Of a DNA stretch of 64,000 bases, positions 1-10,659 are shown one piece after another (the first letter of the stretch is position 1; every line of letters begins with the position of its first letter). The position numbers and the translations under genes were made by a program. The DNA is from Ulva prolifera. Its lineage: Eukaryota > Chlorophyta > Ulvophyceae > Ulvales > Ulvaceae. The notes beneath the pieces are model-generated. The model was not told the DNA's origin. It saw only the letters and a program-made list of their open reading frames with translations, and searched no databases. The stretch is taken from assembly GCA_023078555.1 (NCBI GenBank), contig CM041201.1, forward strand, positions 6,145,172-6,209,171. The letters are read 5' to 3'.

Positions 1-1575
1 GGGGGCCAGGGAAGAAGCTGGTCATTGCGGCAGCGCGGGCATCATGGACTTTCGAAGTCCGCTCAGGATGTCGCCAGATGTTCCAGACAATACAGGTGAT
101 GTCAATGCAAATCAGGCTGTAATGATCCCCTTTACGCAACAACTTACTGATGATGGACCTATCGATGATGTGTATGATGACGATGATGTAGACACGGACG
201 ATCTTGGTTGGTTGGTGGTAGATCCACATGATGCCTCACAGAATCGCGACAAGCCGTTCCGAATGAATCAACCGTGCCCCCCAAAGTGTGTTGTTTTGAA
301 TTCTTTGCCGGTCGGACTTTTACGGCAACTTCTTACTAGATCATGCTACATGCAATGGCAATCATGATTGTAGACGATGCTGAAAGCTCCCCTTGAATCA
401 GGATCTGCGCAAGCCATCCTTTGTTGTGCAGGCTGAACAAGGTAATGAAGCAGATGACATGGCAACCCTTCGTTTTGCCGGAGTTGCAAACAGCGGCCAA
501 GGAGAGGTTACACCTGCTCTTGCCATCCCTTTTCGCTATGAAAGCTGCATGCCGCACTGCCAATGACAACACTGATTCTGTTGTCAAACCAATTGCTTCT
601 CAGCTGCCAGGACCTGCTTTGGACGCATTTGGAATATATGTCAACGACAAGCCACCCACATGTGATGAAGTTGTATTGGCTGATCAAGTCAGACATCTTG
701 GGGTGCAAGATTGGGATGGCGGATCAGATGGCTGTGCACATGATGATGTTGGAGACGAATATGCTGACACAAGTCGGTCTGGTACGACGGGCACCTGGCA
801 CCTGCCCTGCCGTTCACTTTTGCACCAAATTTGTGCATTGATGCCCTGTAGAAGTGGGCGTTCACCTGTAAGTGGATGATCGCAGCATTCGGTGCAAGCA
901 TATAGCTTCCTACATATCATGCCAGTCAATCACTTGATGACAGTCGCACCTTGTGCCTGCAGACATTGACGCTAGCGCAACTGCAGAGCTCGCTGAACAA
1001 GAGGGCAATTGCTCAATGCTACCACGTGCTGCAATGACATACGAAGAGCTTGTATCTGAACAAGAGGGCAATTGCTCAATGCTGCCACGTGCTGCAATGA
1101 CATACGAAGAGCTTGTATCGCAGTACTCACAGGCGATCGCAGCTGCATCGTGCGACGCCATGTCCCATCCACTTGTTTCCAAGAAGGTCCTTACCTATAC
1201 TTTGCTGTCCTTGCCTGCTGCATTGCAAGTATACTACGTGATGTCTGGCTTGCACCCACTTCTGGAACATAAGCGATTTGAAAGGTCATCCAGGTTCGCA
1301 GCTGGAAAACTACCATCCGGCAGGCAATGCATGAGCAACTTGGTCGACCTGAGTTCGATGTTCACAAGACCGGCGAGCAGCTTGTTCAACAAGCTAGTGT
1401 CCTTGCGGAAGCTAAGGCAGATAAACTATTTTTCGGGGACATCGTGAGATGTGAGCACAAATACGAGGTAGCCAGGTGCTTTAGTGCATTTCTACAGCAA
1501 GTCAACAACAATGCTGTCGACTTGATCAGAGGAGACACACCAGCGGACCCTTTCTTTGTGAAGGTTTGTAAATAG
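1..1575 (+). CDS. NCAPH2: Condensin II subunit H2 (NCAPH2), 3' part
   Basis: NCAPH2 is the kleisin subunit of condensin II, which shapes mitotic chromosomes. Recognition rests on three blocks. The frame open from base 2 to about 285 has an acidic stretch (DDVYDDDDVDTDDL) followed by WLVVDPHDASQNRDKPFR, like the W..LDPHD...KPF segment of the family. Exon 963-1186 carries TYEELVSQYSQA. Exon 1294-1575 carries SWKTTIRQAMHEQLGRPEFDVH-like and YEVARCFSAFLQQVN blocks, as in the family's C-terminal domain (TYE.L...H; W...L.P.L.EQ..RP.FD.H; YEV.R.F...LQ..N). The intron 1187-1293 (GTCCTT..CCAG) joins in phase 0 and makes SKK-VRSW. The exons between about 285 and 963 are not resolved; an open frame at 421-879 (LPGPALDAFGIYVNDKP) probably contributes. 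The gene starts upstream of the window. Stop TAG is at 1573-1575. Confidence 0.72.
995..1120 (+). repeat. 63-bp in-frame tandem duplication in NCAPH2
   Basis: Two direct copies, 995-1057 and 1058-1120, differ at two of 63 bases. Each encodes 21 residues (EQEGNCSMLPRAAMTYEELVS), so the conserved TYEEL start of the C-terminal block occurs twice. The near identity points to a recent duplication or an assembly slip. Confidence 0.9.
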
Positions 1576-2173
1576 TCAACGAGCGTCTCGTGTACGTAAT
1601 TTATGTTTGGCATTAGACTATGCGAGCAGTCTATGGTTTGTCCAATCCTGTGATGGTGGATCCATAGTAGACCCCACCATGGTCAACACTGTAAGGGACG
1701 CAAAATTTCAGCACAGCCAGCAGGCAAAGGCAGCTGTATAGCTTGAAGCTGCCTATGTTTTCTGCTGTTGTCGTGGGTGGTGCGCGGAACGTGACGGCAT
1801 CTGCCAGGTGGCGCGTGATGAACCTGTTCACATGGCAGTCAACCTCAAAAGCTAAGTGCACTATCATTGCAGGACACTGCAATCTGTTCAAGCTTGCTAA
1901 AAGCATTCATAGAGATACGCATATGACGTGTAGTGCCTGATGTCGAGGCGTTGCAATCACGGCACTGCACTGAAATGTGGTTGTGCGCGTTGCGGCAGTG
2001 TGGCTGGTCACCAACCAAGTATATATGCGGTGGAGTGTCCTTGCACGATAGGATGCATCTTGCTTCGCTTCCCAGAGCTCTGTAGAGCATTGACCACCTG
2101 TACCAGATGTTCGGTGTACGAACGTGCACGCTGCCAGCACGGCGCAGCATTGATAGGGTGAAGCTGCGATACG
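1576..2173. other. Intergenic stretch, no gene seen
   Basis: Between the NCAPH2 stop and the hAT element only short unconvincing open frames occur. A frame at 1743-1940 contains a weak WQSTSKAK-type string that might be a decayed retroelement RNase H, but it is too short to call. Right before the element, 2174-2181 is the left copy of its 8-bp target duplication. Confidence 0.5.
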
Positions 2174-2181
2174 GTGCGATG

Positions 2182-3324
2182 TAGAGCTGTAAATTTAACT
2201 CTTGGAAGCACGATTTAACGTTAATTAACAAAGCTAAAGTAAAATAAAAGCAAAATACGGCACAAAAGCTTGACTCTAAACGTGTTTCAAAATGGTGCTT
2301 TGCCACTTTACCATTACACTTGTTAAATACGTCAAGAGGCATTTGCTGCCATTTGCATGGCACAAACACGGCACAGACATGTCCACAACCACCTAGATAC
2401 ATCGATTGCACGACCTATCAACTATCTGCATCGCCTGAACAACTTGACGACGATGGAGGTGCTCCTAGGCTGTCAGAATCTGGGTCACATGCAACGGAAC
2501 CCATGTTCTGCATCACCAACTCCTCATCCACTTCAACGACAAATTCGAGCAGGCTGTCGAAGCGTGGAGCTTCAACAACAGCACCATCATGTTCGTTCAG
2601 GAGATGCACGTTCATCTTGGCGAACACCATCATTGCAAGCGTCTTGTTCTTCATCGACCTTCGCTTGGCAGTCGAGTTGTCTCCAAATGAGTTCCACAGC
2701 CTCTCGACACCTGTTGAGGAGGGCTTTGAAGACATCACTCTGATTGCAGCCTCTCTCAACAAACACTTTTCTGGGACTTGATGCATCCACAACGCGACAG
2801 GCGGCTCACCATCTACCCCCCACCTGCTGCAACTTGCGGCCATCTATGTGCAGATGCCTTCTGCGCTTGCTGGGACCACCAACATCTGCCAGATCATCCA
2901 GACTGTCCTGGTCAGAACTTTCAGTTTCTTCTTGAGAGTCAGCAGTGTGCTTGTCTTTTGTCATGTCTAGAACTTGCAGCTGCCAATTCAGAGGTCTAGA
3001 GTTCCTGGTTCTTCAAGCATGAGCAAGTGCACAGCGGCACAGATAAGTACTAGGAGCCAACAGTAGGTGACTAGCTGTGACTGAGCTTTATATAACGTGC
3101 CTTGCTAGTGTTGTTTGTCCTATGAGGATGGTCAAAGTCATCTCGATACAGCCCTTTTGGGCTGCCATTATAACTTTAAAGCCCGGTGAAAATTAAAAAG
3201 TGTTTAAGATAAAAGTAAAATGACCCCCTTTAACGCCACTCACGCGTTTTAACGTTAAAATAGTTAACTAAAATAGCTTCTTAAAGTTGATTCAAATGGG
3301 GTTTAAATTAAATTTACAGCTCCA
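2182..3324 (-). mobile_element. hAT-type DNA transposon copy 1, non-autonomous, intact ends
   Basis: The element is 1,143 bp. The left end TAGAGCTGTAAATTTAA and the right end, read in reverse as TGGAGCTGTAAATTTAA, are terminal inverted repeats. GTGCGATG lies directly outside both ends (2174-2181 and 3325-3332), an 8-bp target duplication as expected for hAT transposases. The inside holds one reverse-strand ORF ending in a hAT dimerisation-like segment, and AT-rich subterminal DNA. It sits between the NCAPH2 and p44 genes. A second copy lies at 8788-19030. There is no room for a full transposase, so movement would need a helper element. Confidence 0.9.
2418..2964 (-). pseudogene. hAT-derived small protein (dimerisation domain), frameshifted
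   Basis: An ATG at 2964 opens an acidic Ser/Asp/Glu-rich N-terminus (QEETESSDQDSLDDL), then a basic PSKRRR segment. A run of six G near 2820 (five in copy 2) breaks the frame. The following frame, to the stop at 2418, has SSTGVERLWNSFGD, KRRSMKNKTLAMMV and MNVHLL, the spacing of the C-terminal hAT dimerisation region (S...CER.WS.F....K.RNRL...R...LV....NL.L). It ends in an acidic/Ser tail. The total would be about 181 residues, far shorter than a hAT transposase (600-800), with no DDE core. The second genomic copy keeps the frame, so the ancestral element probably made this short protein. Its role is unknown; a repressor-like or accessory role is only an inference. Confidence 0.7.
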
Positions 3325-3597
3325 GTGCGATGCCTGCGGCAATACCTGCATCTCCGACTTTCCCGTGGTGACACAGCGTGCATAGTTTCGTGACGCTTTG
3401 ACCACGCTCATTATTGCTATCGGGAGTGATGCGTCGTTCCCATCAGCTTGAAGTGCAGCATGGCCAAAGGACAATTCGACCAACAAAACCAGGTGCAGGT
3501 CGAACAGCGGTACATCAGTGATTGGTTCATTTTGGCACGGACGTTGGTTCACGTTCGCAGGGACAATCATCTGCGAAGTCGGACACCCCTTGAGAGT

Positions 3598-5145
3598 ATG
3601 ACAGATCGCAAAACTATTTCGCCTCTAGAGGAGGATGACGATGACGGAATGGACGAGCACACAACTCAGGCCTTTGAAAGGCAGTACTTGGATGAAAGGT
3701 CGTGGGAGAACCTGGTTGAAAGAGATGGCCGTTTGGTGTCCGTCCAGGCTGCCACGGTGTACCGTAAGAGGGTCCGCGCAGACACCATTGATAGCAGGGT
3801 CCGCCGAGGGATGATAAGGTGATCTGCCATGCCGCCCTCAATGCGTCTGTGGGCACGAACCGCATCATCCGGGTTGCAGTGCTGTACACTCACCAGCATC
3901 ATGTCTCTGCCCAGAAAGAACATTCAGTCACTGCCATGGCTGCAAAATTCCGAGCAGACATCACACACATAGCATAAACACATCAAGGACATCATCGGTG
4001 CCACTAGCAGAAGTGCTGCAGGTATATGCAGCTGGTTTTAGATATGTCGGCAGCATGTGCAGCAACAACAGACATGCGGCCAAATCGTGCAGTTTCATTG
4101 GCACAGCTTGCTCAAGCTTTCATCTCAGAATTCTTTGATCAGAATCCATTGTCCCAGATGAGTGTCTTGGTCATGCGGCAAGGTTGTGCACACGTCCTCA
4201 CAGAGCTCTCCGCGTCTCCAGACATGCACAGAAATGCAGTCAAGGCAGCGTTGGAAACAGGGGGGGATATTTCTTTGCAAAATATGCTGGACCACTGCAC
4301 CCAGGTATGTCAAGGATCAGGCTGAAGCTATCAACTCGCTTTGTCTTGTGCGAGCCCTTGGTCCACTCTCAAATATCTCCCATGTCTCCTTATTACTTGG
4401 CACTATTCTCATGCTTCCTTCTTTGCAGACCGCTTTACTGATTCCTCCGTATGGCATGCGAGAGGCTCTTGTTCTGTTGTCATCTCTGACCACAGCAGAC
4501 CCCGGTAGTATTTCAGATTCAATTCAAGCAGCGCAGAAGGCAAAGCTGCGTGTATCCATTGTCGGGCTGTCAGCAGAAATGTATGTCAGCAGCCGCATTG
4601 CATCAGATACACTCGGGACTTACTCTGTTGCTGTGTCTGAAGAGCACCTGCGTGACCTTGTCATGGCTGCGTGTGCTCCACCAGCAGTGGAGGGCACAAT
4701 TGTCGCACCTAAACTTGTGCGTATGGCCTTTCCTGGGCATGATGCAGAGGGTGCCAAGTTTTCCACGTTTGTTGGGGAGGAGTGTACTGTCATAGGCGGT
4801 GCTTATACATGCCCCATCTGTGCCAGCAAAAATTATTCGATTCCAAGTGAATGCCACGTCTGCAAGGTGACATTAATATCATCTGCACACCTTGCACGAT
4901 CTTACCACCACCTCTTTCCGATTGCATTGTTCCAGGAAGCTCCAATGCCGACCTTCGCTGGGGCTACTGACATTCTCTGCTGCAGCTTCTGTGCATGTCA
5001 ATGGCGTGAAGAAGAAAAGACTGGTGAAACGCCAGTGTATAGATGCCTTCTTTGCATGAGTACTTGTTGCAGCATATGTGATGAGTTTGTTCATGAATAT
5101 TTGCATAATTGTCCAGGGTGTGAGATGCTACATAGCCAAGGATAG
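3598..5145 (+). CDS. GTF2H2: TFIIH core subunit p44 / SSL1
   Basis: p44 activates the XPD helicase in TFIIH, for RNA polymerase II initiation and nucleotide excision repair. Three exons fit: 3598-3818, 4022-4304 and 4429-5145, giving 406 residues (family about 390-420) with phases that agree. The order is: acidic N-terminus; a vWA domain with RRGMIRYMQLVLDMS, FFDQNPLSQMSVLV, LTELSASPDMHRNAV and SSLTTADPGSI; the core block LRVSIVGLSAEMYV; a C4 zinc site CPICASKNYSIPSECHVC; the family signature HLARSYHHLFPIALFQE; and a C-terminal RING-like zinc module ending in the block from CLLCMSTCCSICDEFVHEYL to CPGC. The start ATG at 3598 is chosen because the conserved N-terminus begins there. The vWA metal-site D of DLS/DGS motifs appears as LDMSAA. 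The gene is convergent with PIG-U and lies 273 bp downstream of a hAT insertion. Confidence 0.96.
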
Positions 5146-5563
5146 TGCACATGCTCAGTAGAATTGGTGTTTTCAAGCGTTCACATGCCAGCTGAGACGT
5201 ATGAAATGCTTAAATTCAGTATTTGCAATACATCTGTCCACTATGTAATTACATTCTTTCGCCATGTTAGGGAGGTCAGCAATGCTTGTCTCATTGACGT
5301 GGCTGTGGCCATACAACAGTCGCACGGTCAGATGTCACATCTGTTCCAAGCGTGACATCGCCCAGGCCTGAAAAATTCCCACAGGCTATTCTTGATGGTG
5401 TTGTACCGATGGGATACTCACATAGTACCACTACACATGTGGGAGTCGAGAAGACATTCATTCAATTAATTCTTACAAGGCACGGAAGCACAATATGCTA
5501 TTGGATGAAACATGCTCAAGGCCTCGCAAACATGACCGTAATTTACATCCGAGAAGATGCACA
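5146..5563. other. Convergent intergenic region between p44 and PIG-U
   Basis: This holds the 3' flanks of both genes. A 102-codon open frame at 5352-5660 overlaps the end of PIG-U on the other strand and shows no recognisable family, so it is not called. Confidence 0.5.
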
Positions 5564-7800
5564 TCATTCGCCCCGAGACTTGCCCACCTGCATTGCCTCT
5601 GCTCTGTGTGGCAGCATGAATGCCCATGCCTTCCCAGACACGTCAATGTCATGCTGCTGAACAGCAAACGTGATCAGAAGCATGATGAGCACCTGTGCTC
5701 CAGCCCACACCAGAGTCATGGCATAGAAAAAATTTGAGTTTGCAGACCCGGTTTGCAACCACAGATACAGTGTAGCTGGCCCCATTATGGCTGCCATCTG
5801 CATAATGAATGCGAGAACAATTCCAGGTTGCGACCATCCAAGGACAGGCAGCAACATTGACAAGAGAGTCACATACAGTGCTACATCTGCAGCGACTGGG
5901 AACGGCTTGAAAATGGCCACAAGCATAGCATGCAAGAAGAAAGAGAATAGAGGCCTGTGTCGAAATCGAACTGCTATTGGAATAGAAAACAGCAGCGTTT
6001 GAGAGTGTAACACAAACTTGAAAAAAACTTTGAATTCTTGGAACATCTCTCCAATGAAGTACCTGTGAAGCTGTGCAACCTCATCCACGAGCCAAGAATT
6101 GTGGAGTACACTCAGGCGATACCAGATAATACAAGCACACCAAATCATATTAAATGATGATACAAGCACACCAAGATGATACAAGCACACCAAACATATT
6201 AAAAACGGATCGATAAGCAAGGAGGCTCACCACCAGACCCCAATATTGGGAGATGGATCATCATATACAATCGACCTCCCATACGACTGCCAGATCCAGC
6301 TGTTGTAAGCAGTTTCAATCGCGAAGCCAGGAGCATGGCCTGACGGCTGTGCCAGGGACGGCCCTTGTGCCAGATACAGCTTTTTCAAATAGTCTGCCAG
6401 TTTCATTTCAACTGAACACAGCCCCTGCAATACAATGGTCGCTACAGGCTTGACACATTCTATACTACTGTAGAGAACATGCTAGTCTAGCACTGGCTGG
6501 AGATCGCAGCAGCGCGGATCAGTGTGCATCTGCTCTGACTCCAAAGGTGTCAGACAGTCTCCATGCGAGTATATACGGCCATGCAAACATGCATACATAC
6601 ATGGAGGCTACCGAATGAAGTACAGCCAGGCTCCTTTCAAGTGAAAGGGCAGACAATCACAAGATATATGACCAGTAGCAGAAAAGTCAGCATTGAACAG
6701 TTGGTGCACTTGGATGCCAAACCTGTTTCAAAAAATTCAGGGCTGTATACAATCGTCGGATCTGCTGTCCATGTTCATCAAATGGCGACCTACGATTCAA
6801 CAGTCCCACTTGCAGCCATTCCACACAGCGCCCCCCTGGCCACGTCAGAACTGACACATCTGACAGTAACACAAGCGCCACCGCATACAGAAGCAGAATC
6901 CCCCAGAATTCGCAAAATTTGAGATAGGCTGGGTGAAGCGAATTTGATGATCCCACTGCAGCCGCTTCAGATTCTGTTGCACCTTTGCGATAGAAACACC
7001 GCTGCCTCTGGAGCTTCGCAGCAACATCCGATGGAGCATTGGCCTGCTGCAAGCAGCGGCTGCATGACATTGCGGCTACAAATTCGACACCTCCCAAAAG
7101 AATACATGACAGAGGCAGACAGAACACGGTCGAGTATATGTCTAGATATGATGCTACCGCTACACCAAGAGCTGCGATTGCAGGGCTTCTTTGCACCGCC
7201 GCGCCATAGACAGCAAACATCAAAGCTGCTTGAACCAATCCTGCCAAGCTCAACGAGGCGCACGTCAAGATGAGTAAGGGATTACACAGGTACATGCATG
7301 CAGCCATCGTAGGGGTTACCACGCCGAACGTTTCCTGCATTGCCTCTGGTCTGGCTTTCGAATCACCGAATGGCGCATAGGTCAAATGCCTCACTACGAG
7401 AAATATGAGGCAAGCACTCAACATATCGGCGAATATAAAGGGCCATGGTGCCCACCAGCTTCCTACGGAGGTCTGCAGTGCCGATATAGCCAATGGCGGG
7501 ACCCGCACCCCAGAGCCTGCACGATGTTAGTATAGCATTGAACACAATTTGATGGCTGTTTGATGTACCGTGGCACATACATGAGCTGATAAGTCCACCT
7601 GAGTACGGGAACACTCCGTGATGCAGCAGTGCCGATGCCTCCTTGATGCCTTTGAATCCGGTGAAAACATTCGACAGCTCAACCCTTTGCTGCAAATCAT
7701 CGCCAAATGAAAGGATGACGAGACAGCGTAAGACTGTCAAGCTCAGAATCAGGATCAAGTTTCGGACAGAAGGAGAAATCCGATCTGATGGGCGGCCCAT
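5564..7800 (-). CDS. PIGU: GPI transamidase subunit PIG-U (CDC91-like)
   Basis: PIG-U is a multi-pass ER membrane subunit of the complex that attaches GPI anchors to proteins. Four exons on the reverse strand fit with matching phases: 7581-7800, 6844-7516, 6231-6299 and 5564-6062, total 486 residues (human about 435). The N-terminus has RVELSNVFTGFKGIKEASAL then GVFPYSGG, the family's first luminal block. Exon 2 has MYLCNPLLILTCASLSLAGL and SYLDIYSTVF. Exon 3 ends YDDPSPNIGVWW, joining to YFIGEMFQEFKVFF in exon 4, the most conserved PIG-U segment. Then come IFKPFPVAADVALYVT and GSANSNFFYAMTLVW. The introns are 7517-7580 (with a CTAAC branch point), 6300-6843 and 6063-6230. The donor at 6843 (GTGGCC) is the least certain. 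The loop in exon 2 (about residues 200-245, Ser/Gln/Ala-rich) is longer than in animals. Confidence 0.95.
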
Positions 7801-8787
7801 CGTCCGTCAACGTCAAGAAGATCACTGAAGCGTTGGGATGCCCGGACAGCCCCTCCCAAATGGCCCTACAATAGCCAATATTGTCATACTATAACAGAAT
7901 TCGGGAAGCCCACTTTCAGATATACAAGCACGCGACGCTGTCCCGGGTGGAGGGCGATTGCACCTCACGACACCGCGTTGGTGAATCCAATTGGCACGGC
8001 TACAGTAATGCAAAGTAGATCTGGACATATTCAGCCGTATCCTCCAGAAAGCACTGGCAGCTCCTATCGAATGGTATCACATCCGAAAGGGGTAGATCAC
8101 CTGGAAAGCCCCGTCACACAATCGTACACAACTCGCAGCGCCTCCTCCAATGCTAAGCGAGGTGACCACGCACAGCTGCTTCGATTTCCTTGAGCGCGCT
8201 GTATTGAACCCACGACCTGCTGAAAAGGAGGAGGTAGCTTTCAAGCCGTCCCCAACCCATTGGACAACAATAAACGGCGACCCCACCAGCGCAAGCGCTG
8301 GATAGAACCACCCCGTCGCCCTCCGGAGCGGGACTCATGATAGGCATTCGTATTGCACACGAACGCTGCTTGTCACCGGCTGCAATGCATCTGGTATACG
8401 CCATACTGCTCAATTCTTACTTACGAGGTCGGGATGGAAGTGGCTGCTCTAGCGTGCGCAACCTTCGATGTGTGTTTCCCGGCGATGACAAATGATGTGA
8501 TGTGTTCGAGCGACAGTGTAATGGGCACGCTCGGATCCCCTTTGCCCCAGCAGCCCGCCGGTACGGGTCGTGTACCGCGAATGACTCGCGAAGGCAACCA
8601 ATCCGGGCGTAGCTCCTCACCCAAGCGAACATCGACATCAACCGGAGGGACACACTAATAGCCACAAGCGACCACAATTGTCCCCTGGCCGATAATTGCG
8701 AGAGAGAGCACCGCAACAATGCGGCCGCGCACAAGGGAATGTCAAGGTACATCCACGAAAATGGTGTAATAACGCTTGCCCCACCAT
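7801..8787. other. Upstream of PIG-U; no gene seen, one tRNA-like stretch
   Basis: No open frame here resembles a known family. On the reverse strand near 8200-8275 the string AGGTCGTGGGTTCAATAC follows GCTACCTCCTCC. It resembles a tRNA T-arm with a pol III B box, but no full cloverleaf could be drawn. It may be a tRNA-derived SINE fragment. The rest holds the PIG-U promoter region, without a clear TATA box. Confidence 0.4.
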
Positions 8788-9433
8788 TAGAGCTGTAAAT
8801 TTAACTTTTGGAAGCACGATTAAACGTTCATTAACAAAGCTCAAGTAAAATAAAAGTAAAGTACGGCACAAACGCATTACTTTAAACGTGTTTCAAAATA
8901 GTACTTTGCCACTTTACCATTAAACTTGTTAAATTCGTTGAAGAGGCATTTGCTGCCATCTGCACGGCTCAAACACGGCACAGACATGTCCACAACCACC
9001 TAGATACATCTATTGCACGACCTACCAACTAAGTGCATCGCCTGAACAACTTGACGACGATGCAGATGCTCCTAGGCTGTCAGAATCTGGGTCACATGCA
9101 ACGGAACCCATGTTCTGCATCACCAACTCCTCCTCATCCAATTCATCGACAGGTTCGAGCAGGCTGTCGAAGCGTGGAGCTTCAACAACACCATCATGTT
9201 CATTCAGGAGATGCACGTTCATCTGGGCGTACACCATCATTGCAAGCGTCTTGTTCTTCATTGACCTTCGCTTGGCAGTCAAGTTGTCTCCAAATGAGTT
9301 CCACAGCCTCTCGACACATGTTGAGGAGGGCTTCGAAGACATCACTCTGATTGCAGCCTCTCTCAACAAACACTTTTCTGGGACTTGATGCATCCAAAAG
9401 GCGACAGGCGGCTCACCATCTACCCCCACCTGC

Positions 9434-9776
9434 TGTCACAATGCATGCGCCTGTGGGCAGCAACGTGGTGACAGATGCACCCATGCGCGATCGATCTGCG
9501 GGTCGAGTGCAGGGGTAAGCCGCCAGCGGGATTTTCCCGGAGTAGTGAGGGAGATCCTGCGAGGATCTCCCGCCGTAATCTTGACTGTTCAGTGTGCATA
9601 TATATGTCTGTGCACACTAAGAGCTGTAACCTTTCTCTCTATTGTTTCACGGTACTAGCACTCTCCCTTTAGCATCTCTCGGTTCTACCTCTGTGCGCAG
9701 CAGGTATGAGATGCTGGCTGTTGTGACCTGCATGAGGACTGTGCGCCTGACCTGCACAATGATAGCGTTTCCGACA
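9434..9776 (+). repeat. 5' LTR of copia A1 (family LTR-A)
   Basis: The LTR starts TGTCACAATG and ends TTCCGACA, 343 bp, with a TATA-like TGCATATATA near 9595. The same family occurs as 3' LTR at 17370, as solo LTRs at 10224, 14969 and 42346, as both LTRs of A2, and as a diverged copy at 27411. Confidence 0.9.
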
Positions 9777-9924
9777 TGGTATCGGTGATGTTTGCGTTAT
9801 GTCTGTTATGGTCTTGTTCAGGACGCCGTTGGCCAAAGTCTGCGCGCAGACACGGTAGGCATTCCACTGTTCTGCCGGCGCTCAGACCGCGGTCACAAGC
9901 GCGGGCATCATTAAGCGATCTCGA

Positions 9925-10659
9925 TGTCATAAATGAGGTCCATCTTGGGACATAATGCATGACTTGCAAGTACGCACATGAGTGTGGTGGCCACGGGCCC
10001 AACTCCTGTTATGTCAGACATATGCATGAGCATGTGCATGAGCACAATCCGTGCGAGGATTGTGTGCGGTCACTGTGGTTATGACCGCCGTAGACTTGAC
10101 TCATCGGTGGCATATATTCACGTGCCTCCAAGTCTACTGTAACCATTCTCTTACAGTCTTACGTGGTTCATGTATTGCCTCGCTGCATTACTGTACATCC
10201 CCAGATATGTGCATTGCTGACGTTGTCAGAAATGCTCTATCTTGTCAGGTCAGACGCGCAGTCTTTCATACAGGTCGGGTCAGGGCCGCCAGCGTTCCAT
10301 ACCTGCTGCGCACAGAGGTAGAACCGAGGAACGCTTAAGGGGAGTGCTAGCACCGGGAAACAGTAAGAAGAATGGTTACAGATCTCAGTGTGCACATGCT
10401 TATATGCACACTGAACACTCCAGGTTACGGCGGAAAACCCTCGCACGATCTCTCTCGCTACATCGAGACAATCACGGCTGGCGGCTTACCCCTGCACTGG
10501 ATCCGCGGATGGTCCATGCATGGGTGCACCTGTCACCACACTGCTGCCCGCAGGCTCATGCATTGTGACAGACGTACGACCTGAGTGCTCCATAGGTAAC
10601 GGCTCTGCAGCCCACTAGATAGCTTGACTAATGCTGCGCATAGGTCCTTGATTATAACA
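9925..10659 (+). repeat. Solo LTR of family B, interrupted
   Basis: It starts TGTCATAAATGAGG and ends near TTATAACA, in the A1 leader between the primer site and gag. Without the LTR-A nested in it the length is about 383 bp, matching the second copy at 16314-17078. Its own target duplication is not clean (CTCGA on the left, GTCGT on the right; A2 has CTCGT at the unoccupied site). Confidence 0.75.
10224..10570 (-). repeat. Solo LTR-A inserted in LTR-B, reverse
   Basis: It reads as the reverse complement of LTR-A: starts TGTCAGAAATGC, ends CATTGTGACA, 347 bp. A perfect 5-bp duplication GACGT lies at 10219-10223 and 10571-10575. It is therefore younger than the LTR-B copy it interrupts. Confidence 0.93.

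Noticed and set aside
1743-1940. Copia RNase H remnant
   Set aside because: Only a short WQSTSKAK string resembles RNase H; no other motif is nearby, so the match may be chance.
5352-5660. 102-codon open frame between p44 and PIG-U
   Set aside because: It overlaps the conserved 3' coding end of PIG-U on the other strand and has no recognisable features.
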